A stretch of DNA of 64,000 nt from Rhizobium lusitanum (GTDB lineage Bacteria; Pseudomonadota; Alphaproteobacteria; Rhizobiales; Rhizobiaceae), in contig NZ_CP050307.1 in assembly GCF_014189535.1 (NCBI RefSeq), positions 1,488,001 to 1,552,000 of the forward strand, read 5' to 3'. This document shows positions 44,726-53,517 of this stretch, piece after piece. Positions within the stretch are counted from its first letter, which is position 1. Each line of letters begins with the position of its first letter. The translations under genes were made by a program, and so were the position numbers. The notes under the pieces are model-generated. The model ran no database searches and was not told the origin of the DNA. It was given only the letters and a program-made list of their open reading frames with translations.

Positions 44726-46873
44726 TTATTGGTTTGGCGGCGATGCCTTGCCGAGTTTTACGGACGGCTCCCTTCCCCAGACACGAAGTTTGCCAAGCTC
44801 TGCGACGAAGGTGGAAAGACCTTTCTCGCCGGGAAGGACCAGAACGCCCTCGTCAAGCGAATCCGCGATGCCAGCCTTTGCCAAGAGCGGCATTGCAGAC
44901 TGGTCGAAGCCGATGAACTTGCAATGTTGGAAAGCGTCGGCAACAAAGTCACGCGCCGCCGCCTCGTTGACAAGGTCTGCAATCGCGTAGGCCGACGTCA
45001 GCAGTGCCACCGCATCGAAAAGGACGGATGGGCCACCATCGATCATATGATGTGCCTGGATCCAGGTTCCATCGGACGCCGTAACACCGCCGACCTTCGG
45101 TGCGATCAGTTCGAAGACGGCCTTTTCTGCAGTGATGGCCGCAGTCAGCCCTTTTAACAGTTTGATATCGACACCGTCGGTGACAAGGATGCCGAGCTTG
45201 CGACCTTCGAAACGCTTCGGGCCACGTGCCACGATGCTAAGCGCCGGCGAGGGCTTGAGATCCTGACGGGTCGGCACTGCAGCATCAGCCGGCTTTGGCA
45301 TTGACCGGAAGCCGAGCTTTTGTGCGACGGTGTTTGCCAAGGTCTCATCGATATTGAGGAGATGAGACACCATGCGTTCGCGGATCGCGGGCGTTTCGAC
45401 CTTGCTCAGCTCGAACGTCAGGGCTGATGCGATGTGACGTTGTTCCGGTGTCGTCTGGCTGATGTAGAATTGCCGGGCCTGGCTGTAATGGTCGGCAAAG
45501 CTTTCGGAACGCAGGCGGGCCTTCGTTCCCTGTTCTTCCGCCGCGAAGTGGCGGTAGCCTCGCGTGGGCGACTCCCGCGGCCCCTCCCCGGAGGAGTTCG
45601 GCTCGTAGTTCAGCCGGCCGGTCGGGTTGTGCATCGCCATGTGGCCGTCCTGCTGGAAATGCGAAACGGGACACTTTGGTGCGTTGATCGGCAGGTGGGT
45701 GAAGTTCGGGCCGCCGAGGCGCTTCAACTGCGTGTCGAGGTAGGAGAAGTTGCGGCCCTGCAGCAGCGGGTCGTTGCTGAAATCGATGCCGGGCGGAACG
45801 TTCTGGGTCATGAAGGCGACCTGTTCGGTCTCGGCAAAGAAGTTGTCGGGCATGCGATCGAGCACCAGGCGGCCGATTGGTTGCGGCTGCAAGATTTCCT
45901 CCGGAATGATCTTGGTCGGGTCGAGCACGTCGAAATCGAAACTGTCAGCGAATTCCTGATCGAAGAGCTGCACCTGCAACTCCCATTCGGGAAAATTGCC
46001 TGACTGGATCGAGTGCCACAGATCACGTCGGTGGAAATCGGGGTCGGCGCCGTTGATCTTGACCGCTTCATTCCAGGCAACGGACTGAAGGCCGAGCTTT
46101 GGTTTCCAATGAAACTTAACGAAGGTGGATTCGCCTTTGGCATTGACCAGCCGGAAGGTATGAACGCCAAAACCTTCCATGAAACGGAGGGAGCGAGGGA
46201 TGGTTCGGTCCGACATGGTCCACATGATCATGTTCATGCTTTCAGGCGTCAGGCTGATAAAGTCCCAGAAGTTGTCGTGAGCGGTTTGAGCTTGGGGGAA
46301 CGCCCGGTCCGGCTCCTGTTTGGCGGCATGGATAAGGTCTGGAAATTTGATTGCGTCCTGGATGAAGAAGACCGGGATATTGTTGCCAACCAAGTCCCAA
46401 TTTCCCTCCTGCGTGTAGAGCTTGACGGCAAAGCCGCGAACATCGCGCGCCAGATCGGCCGACCCTTTGTTGCCGGCCACCGTGGAGAAGCGGACAAAAG
46501 CTGGGGTCTTCTGGCCGCGGCGTTGGAAGAGATCGGCCTTGGTGTACGCCGCCAGAGATTCATATGTCTCGAAATAGCCGTGAGCACCATAACCACGGGC
46601 GTGGACGACCCGTTCGGGAATGCGCTCATGGTCGAAATGAAAGATCTTTTCCCGAAAATGGAAGTCGTCCACGACTAGAGGCCCTCGAGGACCAACGCGG
46701 AGCGAATTCTGATCGTCCGCCACCGGCCCGCCTTGCGCTGTCGTCAGCACTGGGGCATCGCCTTCCGTGAATTGATGAAGTTCACCGCCAGCGCCGCGTC
46801 GGAGCCTCTGGTCATGGATAGTCACCATTTCGGGTTTCGGGGCGGGGGATGCGGTCGTTACTTTCTTGGCCAT
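44726..46873 (-). CDS. katE: Large-subunit monofunctional catalase (clade II, HPII-type)
   Basis: 715 residues. Haem catalase disproportionating hydrogen peroxide. Distal His91 in [13 protein letters not shown]; distal Asn in [20 protein letters not shown]; proximal Tyr in [16 protein letters not shown]. After about residue 560 comes the flavodoxin/DJ-1-like C-terminal domain of large catalases ([20 protein letters not shown]). Ribosome site ACAGGAGG. It lies 89 bp after the ferritin-like gene, with a terminator hairpin between; read-through or an uncharacterised promoter must drive it. Symbol used by analogy with E. coli katE. Confidence 0.95.
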   Translation of the reverse strand: MAKKVTTASPAPKPEMVTIHDQRLRRGAGGELHQFTEGDAPVLTTAQGGPVADDQNSLRVGPRGPLVVDDFHFREKIFHFDHERIPERVVHARGYGAHGYFETYESLAAYTKADLFQRRGQKTPAFVRFSTVAGNKGSADLARDVRGFAVKLYTQEGNWDLVGNNIPVFFIQDAIKFPDLIHAAKQEPDRAFPQAQTAHDNFWDFISLTPESMNMIMWTMSDRTIPRSLRFMEGFGVHTFRLVNAKGESTFVKFHWKPKLGLQSVAWNEAVKINGADPDFHRRDLWHSIQSGNFPEWELQVQLFDQEFADSFDFDVLDPTKIIPEEILQPQPIGRLVLDRMPDNFFAETEQVAFMTQNVPPGIDFSNDPLLQGRNFSYLDTQLKRLGGPNFTHLPINAPKCPVSHFQQDGHMAMHNPTGRLNYEPNSSGEGPRESPTRGYRHFAAEEQGTKARLRSESFADHYSQARQFYISQTTPEQRHIASALTFELSKVETPAIRERMVSHLLNIDETLANTVAQKLGFRSMPKPADAAVPTRQDLKPSPALSIVARGPKRFEGRKLGILVTDGVDIKLLKGLTAAITAEKAVFELIAPKVGGVTASDGTWIQAHHMIDGGPSVLFDAVALLTSAYAIADLVNEAAARDFVADAFQHCKFIGFDQSAMPLLAKAGIADSLDEGVLVLPGEKGLSTFVAELGKLRVWGREPSVKLGKASPPNQ

Positions 46874-46910
46874 CTAGGCCTCCTGTAAGTTTCGAATGCG
46901 AAGGACACCA

Positions 46911-46943
46911 GCAAAACAAAAGGCCGCCTCGAAAGGGCGGCCT
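46911..46943 (-). terminator. Rho-independent terminator after DUF892 gene
   Basis: On the minus strand AGGCCGCC and GGCGGCCT (46943-46936 and 46928-46921) form an 8-bp GC-rich stem around a 7-nt loop, followed by TTTGTTTTG. Partial termination here would set the ratio of the ferritin-like protein to catalase. Confidence 0.8.
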
Positions 46944-46962
46944 GATGAGTGTCGGTGACTGG

Positions 46963-47469
46963 CTAGCTGGCTTTTTTCAACGACCCTTTGGCATTCGCCG
47001 AGGACTCGCCCAGCGCCGTCAGCTTCTTGTCGGTCGCGATCTCCTCTTGGAGGGTGGCGTCCAGCAGGGGAATTGCGTCCGTGATCCCAAGCTGCTTTGC
47101 CCAGGACTTCAGCGTACCATAGCGAGCAATCTCATAGTGTTCGACGGCCTGCGCCGAAGAGATAAGGCCAGCATCGAGCGCTGCTGTTCCCTTGTACTCT
47201 TCCATGATCTCTTCGCCTTCGGCCAGAATGCCCTGGATGGCCTCGCAGGTCTTGCCGCGAGCCGGCTTTCCAATTAATTCGAACACCTGTTCAAGGCGTT
47301 CGATCTGGCCCTGGGTTTCGTCGCGATGCTTGAGGAAACCCGCCTTGCCTTCTTCCGATTGCGCGGCACGCGCCATCCTCGGCAAAGCTTTCAGGATTTG
47401 CTTTTCAGCGAAGTAGATATCCTTGAGCGTATCGAGGAACAGGTCGTGCAAGGTCTTTTCGGTCGCCAT
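46963..47469 (-). CDS. DUF892 (YciE/YciF-like) ferritin-like protein
   Basis: 168 residues, all helical. Four-helix-bundle carboxylate pattern: KTLHDLFLDTLKDIYFAEKQ, FLKHRDETQGQIERLEQVFE, EEIMEEYKGTAALDAGLIS, QAVEHYEIARYGTLKSWAKQ and LLDATLQEEIATDKKLTALG, with E/H residues spaced as in di-iron ferritins. The family is strongly associated with the general stress response. A GGAAC-N17-GTT motif upstream (47509-47533) supports EcfG control. Immediately upstream of catalase. Confidence 0.9.
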   Translation of the reverse strand: MATEKTLHDLFLDTLKDIYFAEKQILKALPRMARAAQSEEGKAGFLKHRDETQGQIERLEQVFELIGKPARGKTCEAIQGILAEGEEIMEEYKGTAALDAGLISSAQAVEHYEIARYGTLKSWAKQLGITDAIPLLDATLQEEIATDKKLTALGESSANAKGSLKKAS

Positions 47470-47508
47470 CGTTAAATCCAATCAAATTTTCGAGGGGTGG
47501 TGCTAGCT

Positions 47509-47533
47509 AACCAGTGAACTCCATCGAAGTTCC
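47509..47533 (-). promoter_or_regulatory. Candidate EcfG (general stress) promoter, one mismatch
   Basis: Minus strand: GGAAC at 47533-47529, then 16 bp, then GGTT (47512-47509), against the consensus GGAAC-N16/17-CGTT. The start would be about 35 nt before the DUF892 gene. Confidence 0.45.
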
Positions 47534-47773
47534 ACGCGGTCCCCCGATTCTTCGCCGGCGATTGCTATGGCAGCAACGCTTTGCATAGGCGCGGTCCAGT
47601 TCGGACCCTTCACGGGGGCGTGATTGATTGAGAGTCAAATGAACCAGAACATTGTCTAATTCTGCGGCAGGACCGATCCGCTGATTGGCAGTAAGAAAAG
47701 AACAGCCTTCTGTACAACGAGGCGTTGGTGCACCGCTCAGCGACAGGGCAGCATTTGGTCTTTGATACCTCAC

Positions 47774-48047
47774 TTATTTCGTTGCTGCCGTCGGTGCCTT
47801 GCATCGAACGGATTTCGGGCGCGCGCAGGCGAGCATTCGGTTCAGAATGGCGACGCCGATCGTGGCCTCTGTCTGCTGAGCACGGAATGAACGAGCGCGC
47901 AAACGCGGCCCGATGATGACCGCCTCTTGTCTTGCGCCGGGACGCAGCCCAACCGCTAAGCGCTTCCAGCGTTACCCAAAGGGTCAAACTGCCACGACGA
48001 CGAAGGCCCGCCTCGTACTCCGGCCAGTTCGTTACTTTAAATTTCAT
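47774..48047 (-). pseudogene. IS5-family transposase with internal deletion
   Basis: The N-terminal segment MKFKVTNWPEYEAGLRRRGS, then LTLWVTLEALSGWAASRRKT (from 48047), is the start of an IS5-type transposase. The C-terminal segment QQTEATIGVAILNRMLACAR, then PKSVR, follows in another frame and ends at TAA 47776-47774. The catalytic middle (about 250 residues) is missing. Non-functional relic. Confidence 0.7.
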
Positions 48048-48388
48048 CTTGCTGATACGGTGTCGACGGGCGGTGTTGTGCTTATACGGCATGCCGGACC
48101 AATCAAGCTATGTTTGATCGCTGCCGCTTAGAGGCAAAACATTGAAATTTGATCCCTGCACCAATTCTCACTTTGGGAGCAAGTTGTCGAGATGTGAAAG
48201 CAAGTGTCTAGTGCTTGAACGAAACCAATTCCAAAATTGTGGACCGCTTCTTTCGTGAGATTTGCCGCCAATTCGAACGACTGGATGTCTTGCACTCGCA
48301 GCGGATCGACAGTCAGCGCGACCAGCATATAGCGGCGATCAAATGGCCGACAAACTCGATGAAGCGTCAGGCTTCAGACGCAACGCTT
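48048..48388. other. Intergenic region, no supported gene
   Basis: About 340 bp between the IS5 relic and the next small gene; no convincing reading frame, hairpin or promoter found. The flank 47534-47773 is likewise empty. Confidence 0.3.
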
Positions 48389-48664
48389 TTAGCTGCGGTC
48401 AAACGTAAACGATGTCAGCAAGGTCGTGACAAAATTGCTCGCCTTTTCTTTAACGAGCACTTCCGTCCATTCATCTGTCCCGCGCAGCCTTAGGTCCGAA
48501 TAGATGCTGTCGACGGCTGCCTCTTCGATACGCTTGACGTGACTCATGAACGCCGCCTCTCCGTCTGTGCGATACAGATCACGGATGACCATCCGCAGGA
48601 TTTCCTGAATCGCGATCTGCCAGGCCGTATTAATGGCCTGAAGCTCGCCGGTATTTTCTGGCAT
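48389..48664 (-). CDS. Small hypothetical helical protein
   Basis: 91 residues: QAINTAWQIAIQEILRMVIR, MSHVKRIEEAAVDSIYSDLR and FVTTLLTSFTFDRS. Mostly alpha-helical and acidic, no signal peptide. GGGAG ribosome site. No family recognised. Surrounded by stress-type genes on the same strand. Confidence 0.6.
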   Translation of the reverse strand: MPENTGELQAINTAWQIAIQEILRMVIRDLYRTDGEAAFMSHVKRIEEAAVDSIYSDLRLRGTDEWTEVLVKEKASNFVTTLLTSFTFDRS

Positions 48665-48816
48665 GGAAACTCCCGTGGGTGATTAATATTCAGCAACGAT
48701 TTAAACGATGCTGATTAGGTCGACGTTGCTGCAATGTCGGAGACAGCCGGCATTCAATGCACGCCGCACGTAAAGCAGAGATAGATAGACTGCCGGCCTT
48801 ATAAGGGATGTCGCTG

Positions 48817-49197
48817 CTAGGCTTGCCGAGCCTTGCGGTTGGCATAGCGCCTGTCGCGGTCTGCCTTTCGAGCGGCTTCATCTTCAATCAAGCGAGCCAT
48901 ACGGCCTGTTTCGGCTGTCTCGCGCGCTTCGATTTCGGCGCGGGCTGCAGCAATTACGGCTTCCTGCCGCTCGGCCGCCTCAGCCACCAGCCGCTCTTGC
49001 TCCTCAAGCTTGACCCGCTCGCGCTCAAGCCGCCGCTCTTCTCTGGCCGCGGCAACGGCCACGCGTTCCGCCTCCCGCGCCAACCTGGTCGGCTCGGCCG
49101 CAGCCTGCGCCGTGCGATAGGCAGTCAGGAGAGCCGTCTTTGCCTGCGTAGCGGCGGCGCGGCGATCGGTAAGGTCGTTGTTCTTGGCGTTCTTCAA
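48817..49197 (-). CDS. DUF6481-like charged coiled-coil protein
   Basis: 126 residues, almost wholly Ala/Glu/Arg: NDLTDRRAAATQAKTALLTA, REERRLERERVKLEEQERLV, AEAAERQEAVIAAARAEIEA. One long predicted coiled coil from about residue 10 to 115. Small proteins of this kind (DUF6481) follow cold-shock genes in many rhizobia; function unknown. It lies 31 nt after the 74-residue gene, so likely the same transcript. Confidence 0.7.
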   Translation of the reverse strand: MKNAKNNDLTDRRAAATQAKTALLTAYRTAQAAAEPTRLAREAERVAVAAAREERRLERERVKLEEQERLVAEAAERQEAVIAAARAEIEARETAETGRMARLIEDEAARKADRDRRYANRKARQA

Positions 49198-49228
49198 GTC
49201 TTCATCCTGGGATTCGGGTTATAAAAGA

Positions 49229-49453
49229 TCAGGGCTTCCTGGCGCGTTTGACCAGAAGCGAAGCGGTCGCCGCGGTGCGGTCCTGCAGTTCCTTTGCGAG
49301 GCGCGCTTCACGAAGGCGCAGCGTCTTTTCCTCACGGGAACGGGTCAGGAAGTCGAGTTCATCGACGGCGTTGTTGCGCGCAAAGAATTGCGATTGGGCA
49401 TTGCCGAAGGCAACCTCCGCCTGCTGGCGAGATTTGCTGAATGTCTGTGCCAT
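49229..49453 (-). CDS. Small hypothetical basic protein
   Basis: 74 residues: AQTFSKSRQQAEVAFGNAQS, QFFARNNAVDELDFLTRSRE, EKTLRLREARLAKELQDRTA. Helical, rich in Arg and Lys, no cysteines or signal. Its position between a cold-shock gene and a coiled-coil protein gene is a recurring rhizobial arrangement as far as I recall. Function unknown. Confidence 0.65.
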   Translation of the reverse strand: MAQTFSKSRQQAEVAFGNAQSQFFARNNAVDELDFLTRSREEKTLRLREARLAKELQDRTAATASLLVKRARKP

Positions 49454-49490
49454 GGTGTTTCCTGGATTGAGGCCGGATCAATACGGCAAT

Positions 49491-49517
49491 AAAAAAGGCC
49501 AGGCAATTTGCCTGACC
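49491..49517 (-). terminator. Rho-independent terminator after cold-shock gene
   Basis: Minus strand GGTCAGGC-AAATT-GCCTGGCC followed by six T. Lies 70 bp past the cold-shock stop and just before the 74-residue gene. Confidence 0.8.
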
Positions 49518-49586
49518 TTGGGTTGGTATCATGCTCTCAACAGTGCCAGTACATCCGTGGTCAAAGGAAAGCCGATACCGGGTGCG

Positions 49587-49796
49587 TTAGGCAGCCTGGA
49601 GATTGCAGGCCGACATTTTGCCCGACTTGTTGTCGCGCTCCAGTTCGAAGCCGATCTTCTGGCCTTCGACGAGTTCGCGCATACCTGCACGCTCGACGGC
49701 AGAGATGTGGACGAACGCATCGGCGCCGCCATTGTCAGGCTGGATGAAGCCGAAGCCCTTGGTGGAATTAAACCATTTAACTGTGCCAGTGGTCAT
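49587..49796 (-). CDS. Cold-shock domain protein (CspA family)
   Basis: 69 residues, a single OB-fold cold-shock domain. [20 protein letters not shown] carries RNP1 (KGFGFI), and [14 protein letters not shown] carries RNP2. Binds single-stranded RNA and DNA and melts mRNA structure. Start 49796. A sigma-70 promoter at 49940-49968 predicts a leader of about 138 nt, typical of thermosensing csp transcripts. Confidence 0.95.
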   Translation of the reverse strand: MTTGTVKWFNSTKGFGFIQPDNGGADAFVHISAVERAGMRELVEGQKIGFELERDNKSGKMSACNLQAA

Positions 49797-49939
49797 GATG
49801 AACCCTTTCATAGCAATAGAGAGACCACAACGCTCTCGCGTTGCGGATGGTGATAACGATTTTTGAAATGAAGGTTCGTTCAGGGCGCGGTGCCAAACGC
49901 GCGGTAACCAAAGCTCAGCAAGCAAATATCGACAACTCT

Positions 49940-49968
49940 TACTTAGGCTGCCCGCATCGAGTTGTCAA
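49940..49968 (-). promoter_or_regulatory. Sigma-70-type promoter of cold-shock gene
   Basis: Minus strand TTGACA (49968-49963), 17-bp spacer, TAAGTA (49945-49940). Perfect -35 and a weak -10. Predicted start near 49934 leaves a long 5' leader. Confidence 0.5.
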
Positions 49969-50264
49969 CTTTTAGTTTTTCAGAAGACCAATTCTCGACA
50001 TATGGTTGCAGTCGGAAACTTTACATCCAGCCGGAATTCTCGTTGCCCTGCTCCGTCGCAATTTCGAAAGTGGCCACACCGTCCTGGACCTCGCCCGCTT
50101 CGATATCTCCGGCATTGGAGTAGAAACGCCTTATAATCGGCCGTGCCAATTAAGTGTGGTGCTGATCTACGGTGGACGTGCTAGCTTGCCTTAGGGCGTC
50201 GGTACAACGGTTGTGTTGGCGGCGCTCCTGCCGAGTGATGACCCGCTACGCGAGTTTTCGGCCC

Positions 50265-51332
50265 ATGAGGGCCATTTCCGTGTCCAAAGAACCGATTGTC
50301 CATTTCGAGGCGGCGAGTACACTTGCCGTCGTGGTCTCATCGAACGAGCCGTTGCTGTTCCTGTCCTCAGACCAGAAGGTTATTGCGGCGAGCACATCGT
50401 TTTGCCGAACTTTCGAGATCGATCCTGCGACAATTCCCGGCAGAGCACTCAGTGAGCTTGGAAACGGTGAGTGGGAAATGCCCAGGCTCGCCTCGCTTTT
50501 GAAGGCGACGGCCTCCGGGAGCGCAAAGATCGAGGCCTACGAAATTGACCTCATTCGGCCACATCAGAAGACACGCCAGTTGGTCGTCAATGCACAAGTT
50601 CTTGACGATGGTGACAAGGACCGTATCCGGCTGCTAGTGGCCCTCTCCGACGTGACCGACGCGCGCGCCGAAGCAAAACTGAAAGATGACCTCGTCCGGG
50701 AGAAAGCAATCCTGATACAGGAAGTCCAGCACCGGGTCGCAAACAGCCTTCAGATCATTGCGAGTGTCCTTATGCAGAGCGCACGTCGGGTGCAGTCGGA
50801 GGAAGCGCGCGGACATCTTCACAACGCTCATCACCGGGTCATGTCGATCGCGGCCGTTCAGCGACAACTCTCCACATCGAGCGGCGGCAATGTCGAGCTT
50901 CGCAGCTATTTCACCCAGCTTTGCGAGAGTCTAGGCGCATCGATGATTGCTGACGAGAACCGGTTCTCGATATCGGTGACAGTGGATGACAGCGTCGTCG
51001 AAGCGGACGTCTCCGTAAGTCTGGGGCTTATCGTGACCGAATTGGTGATCAACGCTCTCAAACATGCCTTTATTGAACAGCAAACGGGAAGGATCGCGAT
51101 CGACTATCGCTCGACGGGCAGCGACTGGACACTTACGGTCGCTGACGACGGCGTCGGCATGCCGACTGGCAGTGTCGCTGCCAAGGCTGGACTAGGCACA
51201 GGCATCGTCGAGGCGCTCGCCCGGAATCTACAGGGTGAGATCAAGTTGAGCGACGTAAGCCCTGGAACCGCAGTGATCATCAGTCATCGCGGGGATGCCG
51301 CCCGTCGAACCAGAATTCCAGCGGCCGCCTAG
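50265..51332 (+). CDS. HWE/HisKA_2-type sensor histidine kinase with PAS-like domain
   Basis: 355 residues from ATG 50265; start uncertain, with in-frame ATG 50238 and GTG 50172 upstream. A PAS-like input domain (about residues 10-130: LAVVVSSNEPLLFLSSDQKV, IRLLVALSDVTDARAEAKLK) is followed by the H-box ILIQEVQHRVANSLQIIASV with the phospho-acceptor His. The ATPase has LIVTELVINALKHAF (N-box), VADDGVGMP (G1) and GLGTGIVEALARNLQG (G2). No transmembrane segment, so it is cytoplasmic. Kinases of this family feed the PhyR-NepR-EcfG general stress pathway. The next gene is a single-domain receiver with an EcfG-type promoter. Confidence 0.9.
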   Translation: MRAISVSKEPIVHFEAASTLAVVVSSNEPLLFLSSDQKVIAASTSFCRTFEIDPATIPGRALSELGNGEWEMPRLASLLKATASGSAKIEAYEIDLIRPHQKTRQLVVNAQVLDDGDKDRIRLLVALSDVTDARAEAKLKDDLVREKAILIQEVQHRVANSLQIIASVLMQSARRVQSEEARGHLHNAHHRVMSIAAVQRQLSTSSGGNVELRSYFTQLCESLGASMIADENRFSISVTVDDSVVEADVSVSLGLIVTELVINALKHAFIEQQTGRIAIDYRSTGSDWTLTVADDGVGMPTGSVAAKAGLGTGIVEALARNLQGEIKLSDVSPGTAVIISHRGDAARRTRIPAAA

Positions 51333-51356
51333 GAACTGACCTTTCACCGAAACGTT
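51332..51356 (+). promoter_or_regulatory. EcfG-type general stress promoter (GGAAC-N16-CGTT)
   Basis: GGAAC at 51332-51336 and CGTT at 51353-51356 with a 16-bp spacer match the alphaproteobacterial EcfG consensus exactly. It begins at the last base of the kinase gene and precedes the receiver by about 48 bp. Confidence 0.75.
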
Positions 51357-51403
51357 ATCAGCTGAGTCCAGGGTTCCCCGCTCACACAAAAACCGAGTGA
51401 CAT

Positions 51404-51775
51404 ATGTTAAATGGCAAGGCGGTCATCCTGGTGGTCGAGGACAGCGCGCTTATTCGAATGGGCGCCGTGGACCTGGTTCAATCTGCGGGCTACGAAGCGC
51501 TCGAGGCGAGCAACGCCGAAGAGGCCATTCGCATTCTGGAATCGAGATCCGATATCGACCTGGTCTTCACCGACGTGGAAATGCCGGGAACCATGGACGG
51601 CATCAAGCTCTCCCACTACATCCGTAACCGATGGCCGCCGGTAAAGCTGATGGTTGCCTCCGGCAGGGCTATCCTCCAAGAGAGCAGCCTTCCCGAGGGA
51701 AGCCAATTCTTCTCAAAGCCTTATAGCGATCATGCCATCGCAGACGCGATGGCCAGGATGCTTTTGGGCAGCTGA
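51404..51775 (+). CDS. Single-domain response regulator (receiver)
   Basis: 123 residues, CheY-like only. Acidic pocket VILVVEDSALIRMGA, phospho-acceptor Asp in LVFTDVEMPG, Thr/Ser switch in LMVASGRAIL and Lys in FFSKPYSDHAI. No output domain, so it acts by protein contact or as a phosphate sink. The FxxKPY motif is typical of receivers paired with HWE/HisKA_2 kinases in alphaproteobacteria. Driven by its own EcfG promoter. Confidence 0.93.
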   Translation: MLNGKAVILVVEDSALIRMGAVDLVQSAGYEALEASNAEEAIRILESRSDIDLVFTDVEMPGTMDGIKLSHYIRNRWPPVKLMVASGRAILQESSLPEGSQFFSKPYSDHAIADAMARMLLGS

Positions 51776-51917
51776 TATCTCACGGATGCGCGAGTAAGGG
51801 TGTCCGGAGTCTGATCGCACACCGGCTTGACGTTTACCGCGCCCGCGCCGTGGCTTGGTCAGGACGAGAGAGTTTTGTGAGTTGTTATTGCCTCTTGGAC
51901 AGGAGTACTAAAGCTGG

Positions 51918-52106
51918 TGTGAAAAAACATCCAAGGGTGACCCCGTGAAGATTTGACTTAAACCGTTGAAATACAACCCGTTTTGCGGAGAAGGCAGCGA
52001 TTATACCGGCGGTGCCCATGACCCCATTGATGTTCCGATTTTCCTATCAGTTTCAATTTTTTGCAGGAGATCTCAATGGGGGCATTGTTCAGAGCTGGTT
52101 CACAAT
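51918..52106 (+). repeat. Duplicated leader, copy A
   Basis: About 190 nt that align along their length with 57858-58051: shared blocks include CATCCAAG, TTGAAATACA, CCCATGACCC, GATTTTCCTATCA and the start of the following frame (ATTGTTCAGAGC against ATTATTCGGAGC). It lies 142 bp after a receiver gene; copy B begins at the stop codon of another receiver. Origin by segmental duplication, with copy A more decayed downstream. Confidence 0.8.
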
Positions 52107-52444
52107 GTGCCTTCGAGAGGAAGCATACGCTGTTCCTGCCGGGTGAGGCATGCAGCGCTCGGCCACTTCAGACGGAGGTCGATGCCAGAACCAAGGCTGG
52201 GATCAAAGCGGAACTGCTCGACGCTGCTACTCTTCGGGAACGACATGGGCTTCATCGGCAGGCAGCCGTCGACAGCGCGATTTCAGTATCAGCCGATCCG
52301 GTGCAACTCACCGCATCATTGCTTCGAAACGCAAAAATCCACGGCACCGAATCTCTAATTTTATCAGCACTGCATGAAACCTTTGTCATCTCGGCACGTT
52401 GCTGTGGCGGACCCGCCGCGGCGCAGCCGGCCCATGGCCGATAA
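52066..52444 (+). pseudogene. Chimeric remnant: cupin-like start joined to DAO-type FAD oxidase fragment
   Basis: The frame from ATG 52066 begins in duplicated sequence shared with the cupin gene at 58006. It then runs FRAGSQCAFERKHTLFLPGE and KAELLDAATLRERHGLHRQA, followed by SADPVQLTASLLRNAKIHGT. The latter segments resemble the interior of D-amino-acid-oxidase-like FAD oxidoreductases. The FAD-binding N-terminus and the catalytic C-terminus are absent, and the last 25 codons look random. Best read as a gene relic just upstream of the polyketide operon. Confidence 0.5.
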
Positions 52445-52464
52445 GCGCTCGCGTAGGGAATTTC

Positions 52465-53517
52465 ATGCCGAAATCTGTCAAGCTTATCTCCATCGGGACT
52501 GCCGTCCCTCCTCATGTCATCGATCAGCGTGACGCCGCACTCGCATCCCACCAAGCATTTTCATCCCGCTTTCCAGACTTCGAACGCTTGGCAAAAGTCT
52601 TCGAAAGCTCCGGTATCAGACGTCGATATGCCGTTCGTCCGCTCGACTGGTATCTCAAGACGCCGGGCTGGCCAGACAGGAACGACGCCTTTATCGAGGG
52701 CGCGAGCTCCCTGTTCGTATCAGCCGCAACTAAGGCGTTGCGTTCAGCCGACCTTTTGGCGACAGATATCGATACGATAGTTACCGTTTCATCCACTGGC
52801 ATCGCCACGCCGAGCCTTGAGGCGCGGGTCAGTGCACAGATGGGATTTCGCGCCGACGTCGAGCGCGTTCCCGTTTTCGGGCTCGGTTGCGCCGGTGGCG
52901 TTTCAGGCTTTTCCATTGCCTCGCGACTAGCTGCGTCCAGGCCGGGTTCGGTCGTTCTGCTTGTCGCAGTGGAGACCTGCACGCTTGCCTTTCGCATCGA
53001 TAAGCTGACGAAGGCCAACATTGTCGCAACCGCTCTATTCGGTGACGGCGCGGCGGCCTGTGTTCTTCGTGCGACGGATGACGGCATCGCCGAAGTCGAG
53101 ATGAGCGGCCAGCATACCTGGCCCGACACGTTGGACATCATGGGCTGGAGCGTCGAGCCGGAGGGGTTGGGCGTGATCTTCGATCGGGCGATACCGCCGT
53201 TTGCCGAGGCGAACATTAAGCCTGCCGTCGCGTCCATTCTGGCGCGCTCCAACCTGACGATTGACAACGTCGACCGGTTTGCCTGTCATCCCGGCGGTGC
53301 GAAGGTGATCGATGCGCTGGAATCGGCGCTTGACCTTGGCCAGGGCACATTGAACCACGAACGCGATGTCTTGTCGGATTATGGAAACATGTCCTCTCCA
53401 ACGGCATTGTTCGTCTTGGAACGGCTGATCTCCGCCGGTTTGCCGCGGCGCACGCTGCTCACCGCCCTGGGACCTGGATTTACGCTGAGTTGCGCGTCCT
53501 TAAAGGCGGCAGCATGA
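52465..53517 (+). CDS. Type III polyketide synthase (chalcone/alkylresorcylic-type)
   Basis: 350 residues. Thiolase-fold homodimeric condensing enzyme that extends an acyl-CoA starter with malonyl-CoA. Catalytic triad visible: Cys142 in VFGLGCAGG, His275 in RFACHPGG and Asn308 in SDYGNMSSPT. VSSTGIATPSLEARV and FGDGAAACVLR are further family marks. The stop overlaps the next start (ATGA). Paired with an ICMT-type methyltransferase, it resembles pyrone/alkylresorcinol systems (BpsA-BpsB, SrsA-SrsB). Product probably a long-chain or short-chain pyrone or phenolic lipid. Confidence 0.92.
   Translation: MPKSVKLISIGTAVPPHVIDQRDAALASHQAFSSRFPDFERLAKVFESSGIRRRYAVRPLDWYLKTPGWPDRNDAFIEGASSLFVSAATKALRSADLLATDIDTIVTVSSTGIATPSLEARVSAQMGFRADVERVPVFGLGCAGGVSGFSIASRLAASRPGSVVLLVAVETCTLAFRIDKLTKANIVATALFGDGAAACVLRATDDGIAEVEMSGQHTWPDTLDIMGWSVEPEGLGVIFDRAIPPFAEANIKPAVASILARSNLTIDNVDRFACHPGGAKVIDALESALDLGQGTLNHERDVLSDYGNMSSPTALFVLERLISAGLPRRTLLTALGPGFTLSCASLKAAA

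Noticed and set aside
49855..49880. CGAAC-N15-CGTT upstream of the cold-shock gene as an EcfG promoter
   Set aside because: One mismatch in the -35 and a short spacer; the sigma-70 pair at 49940-49968 is better.
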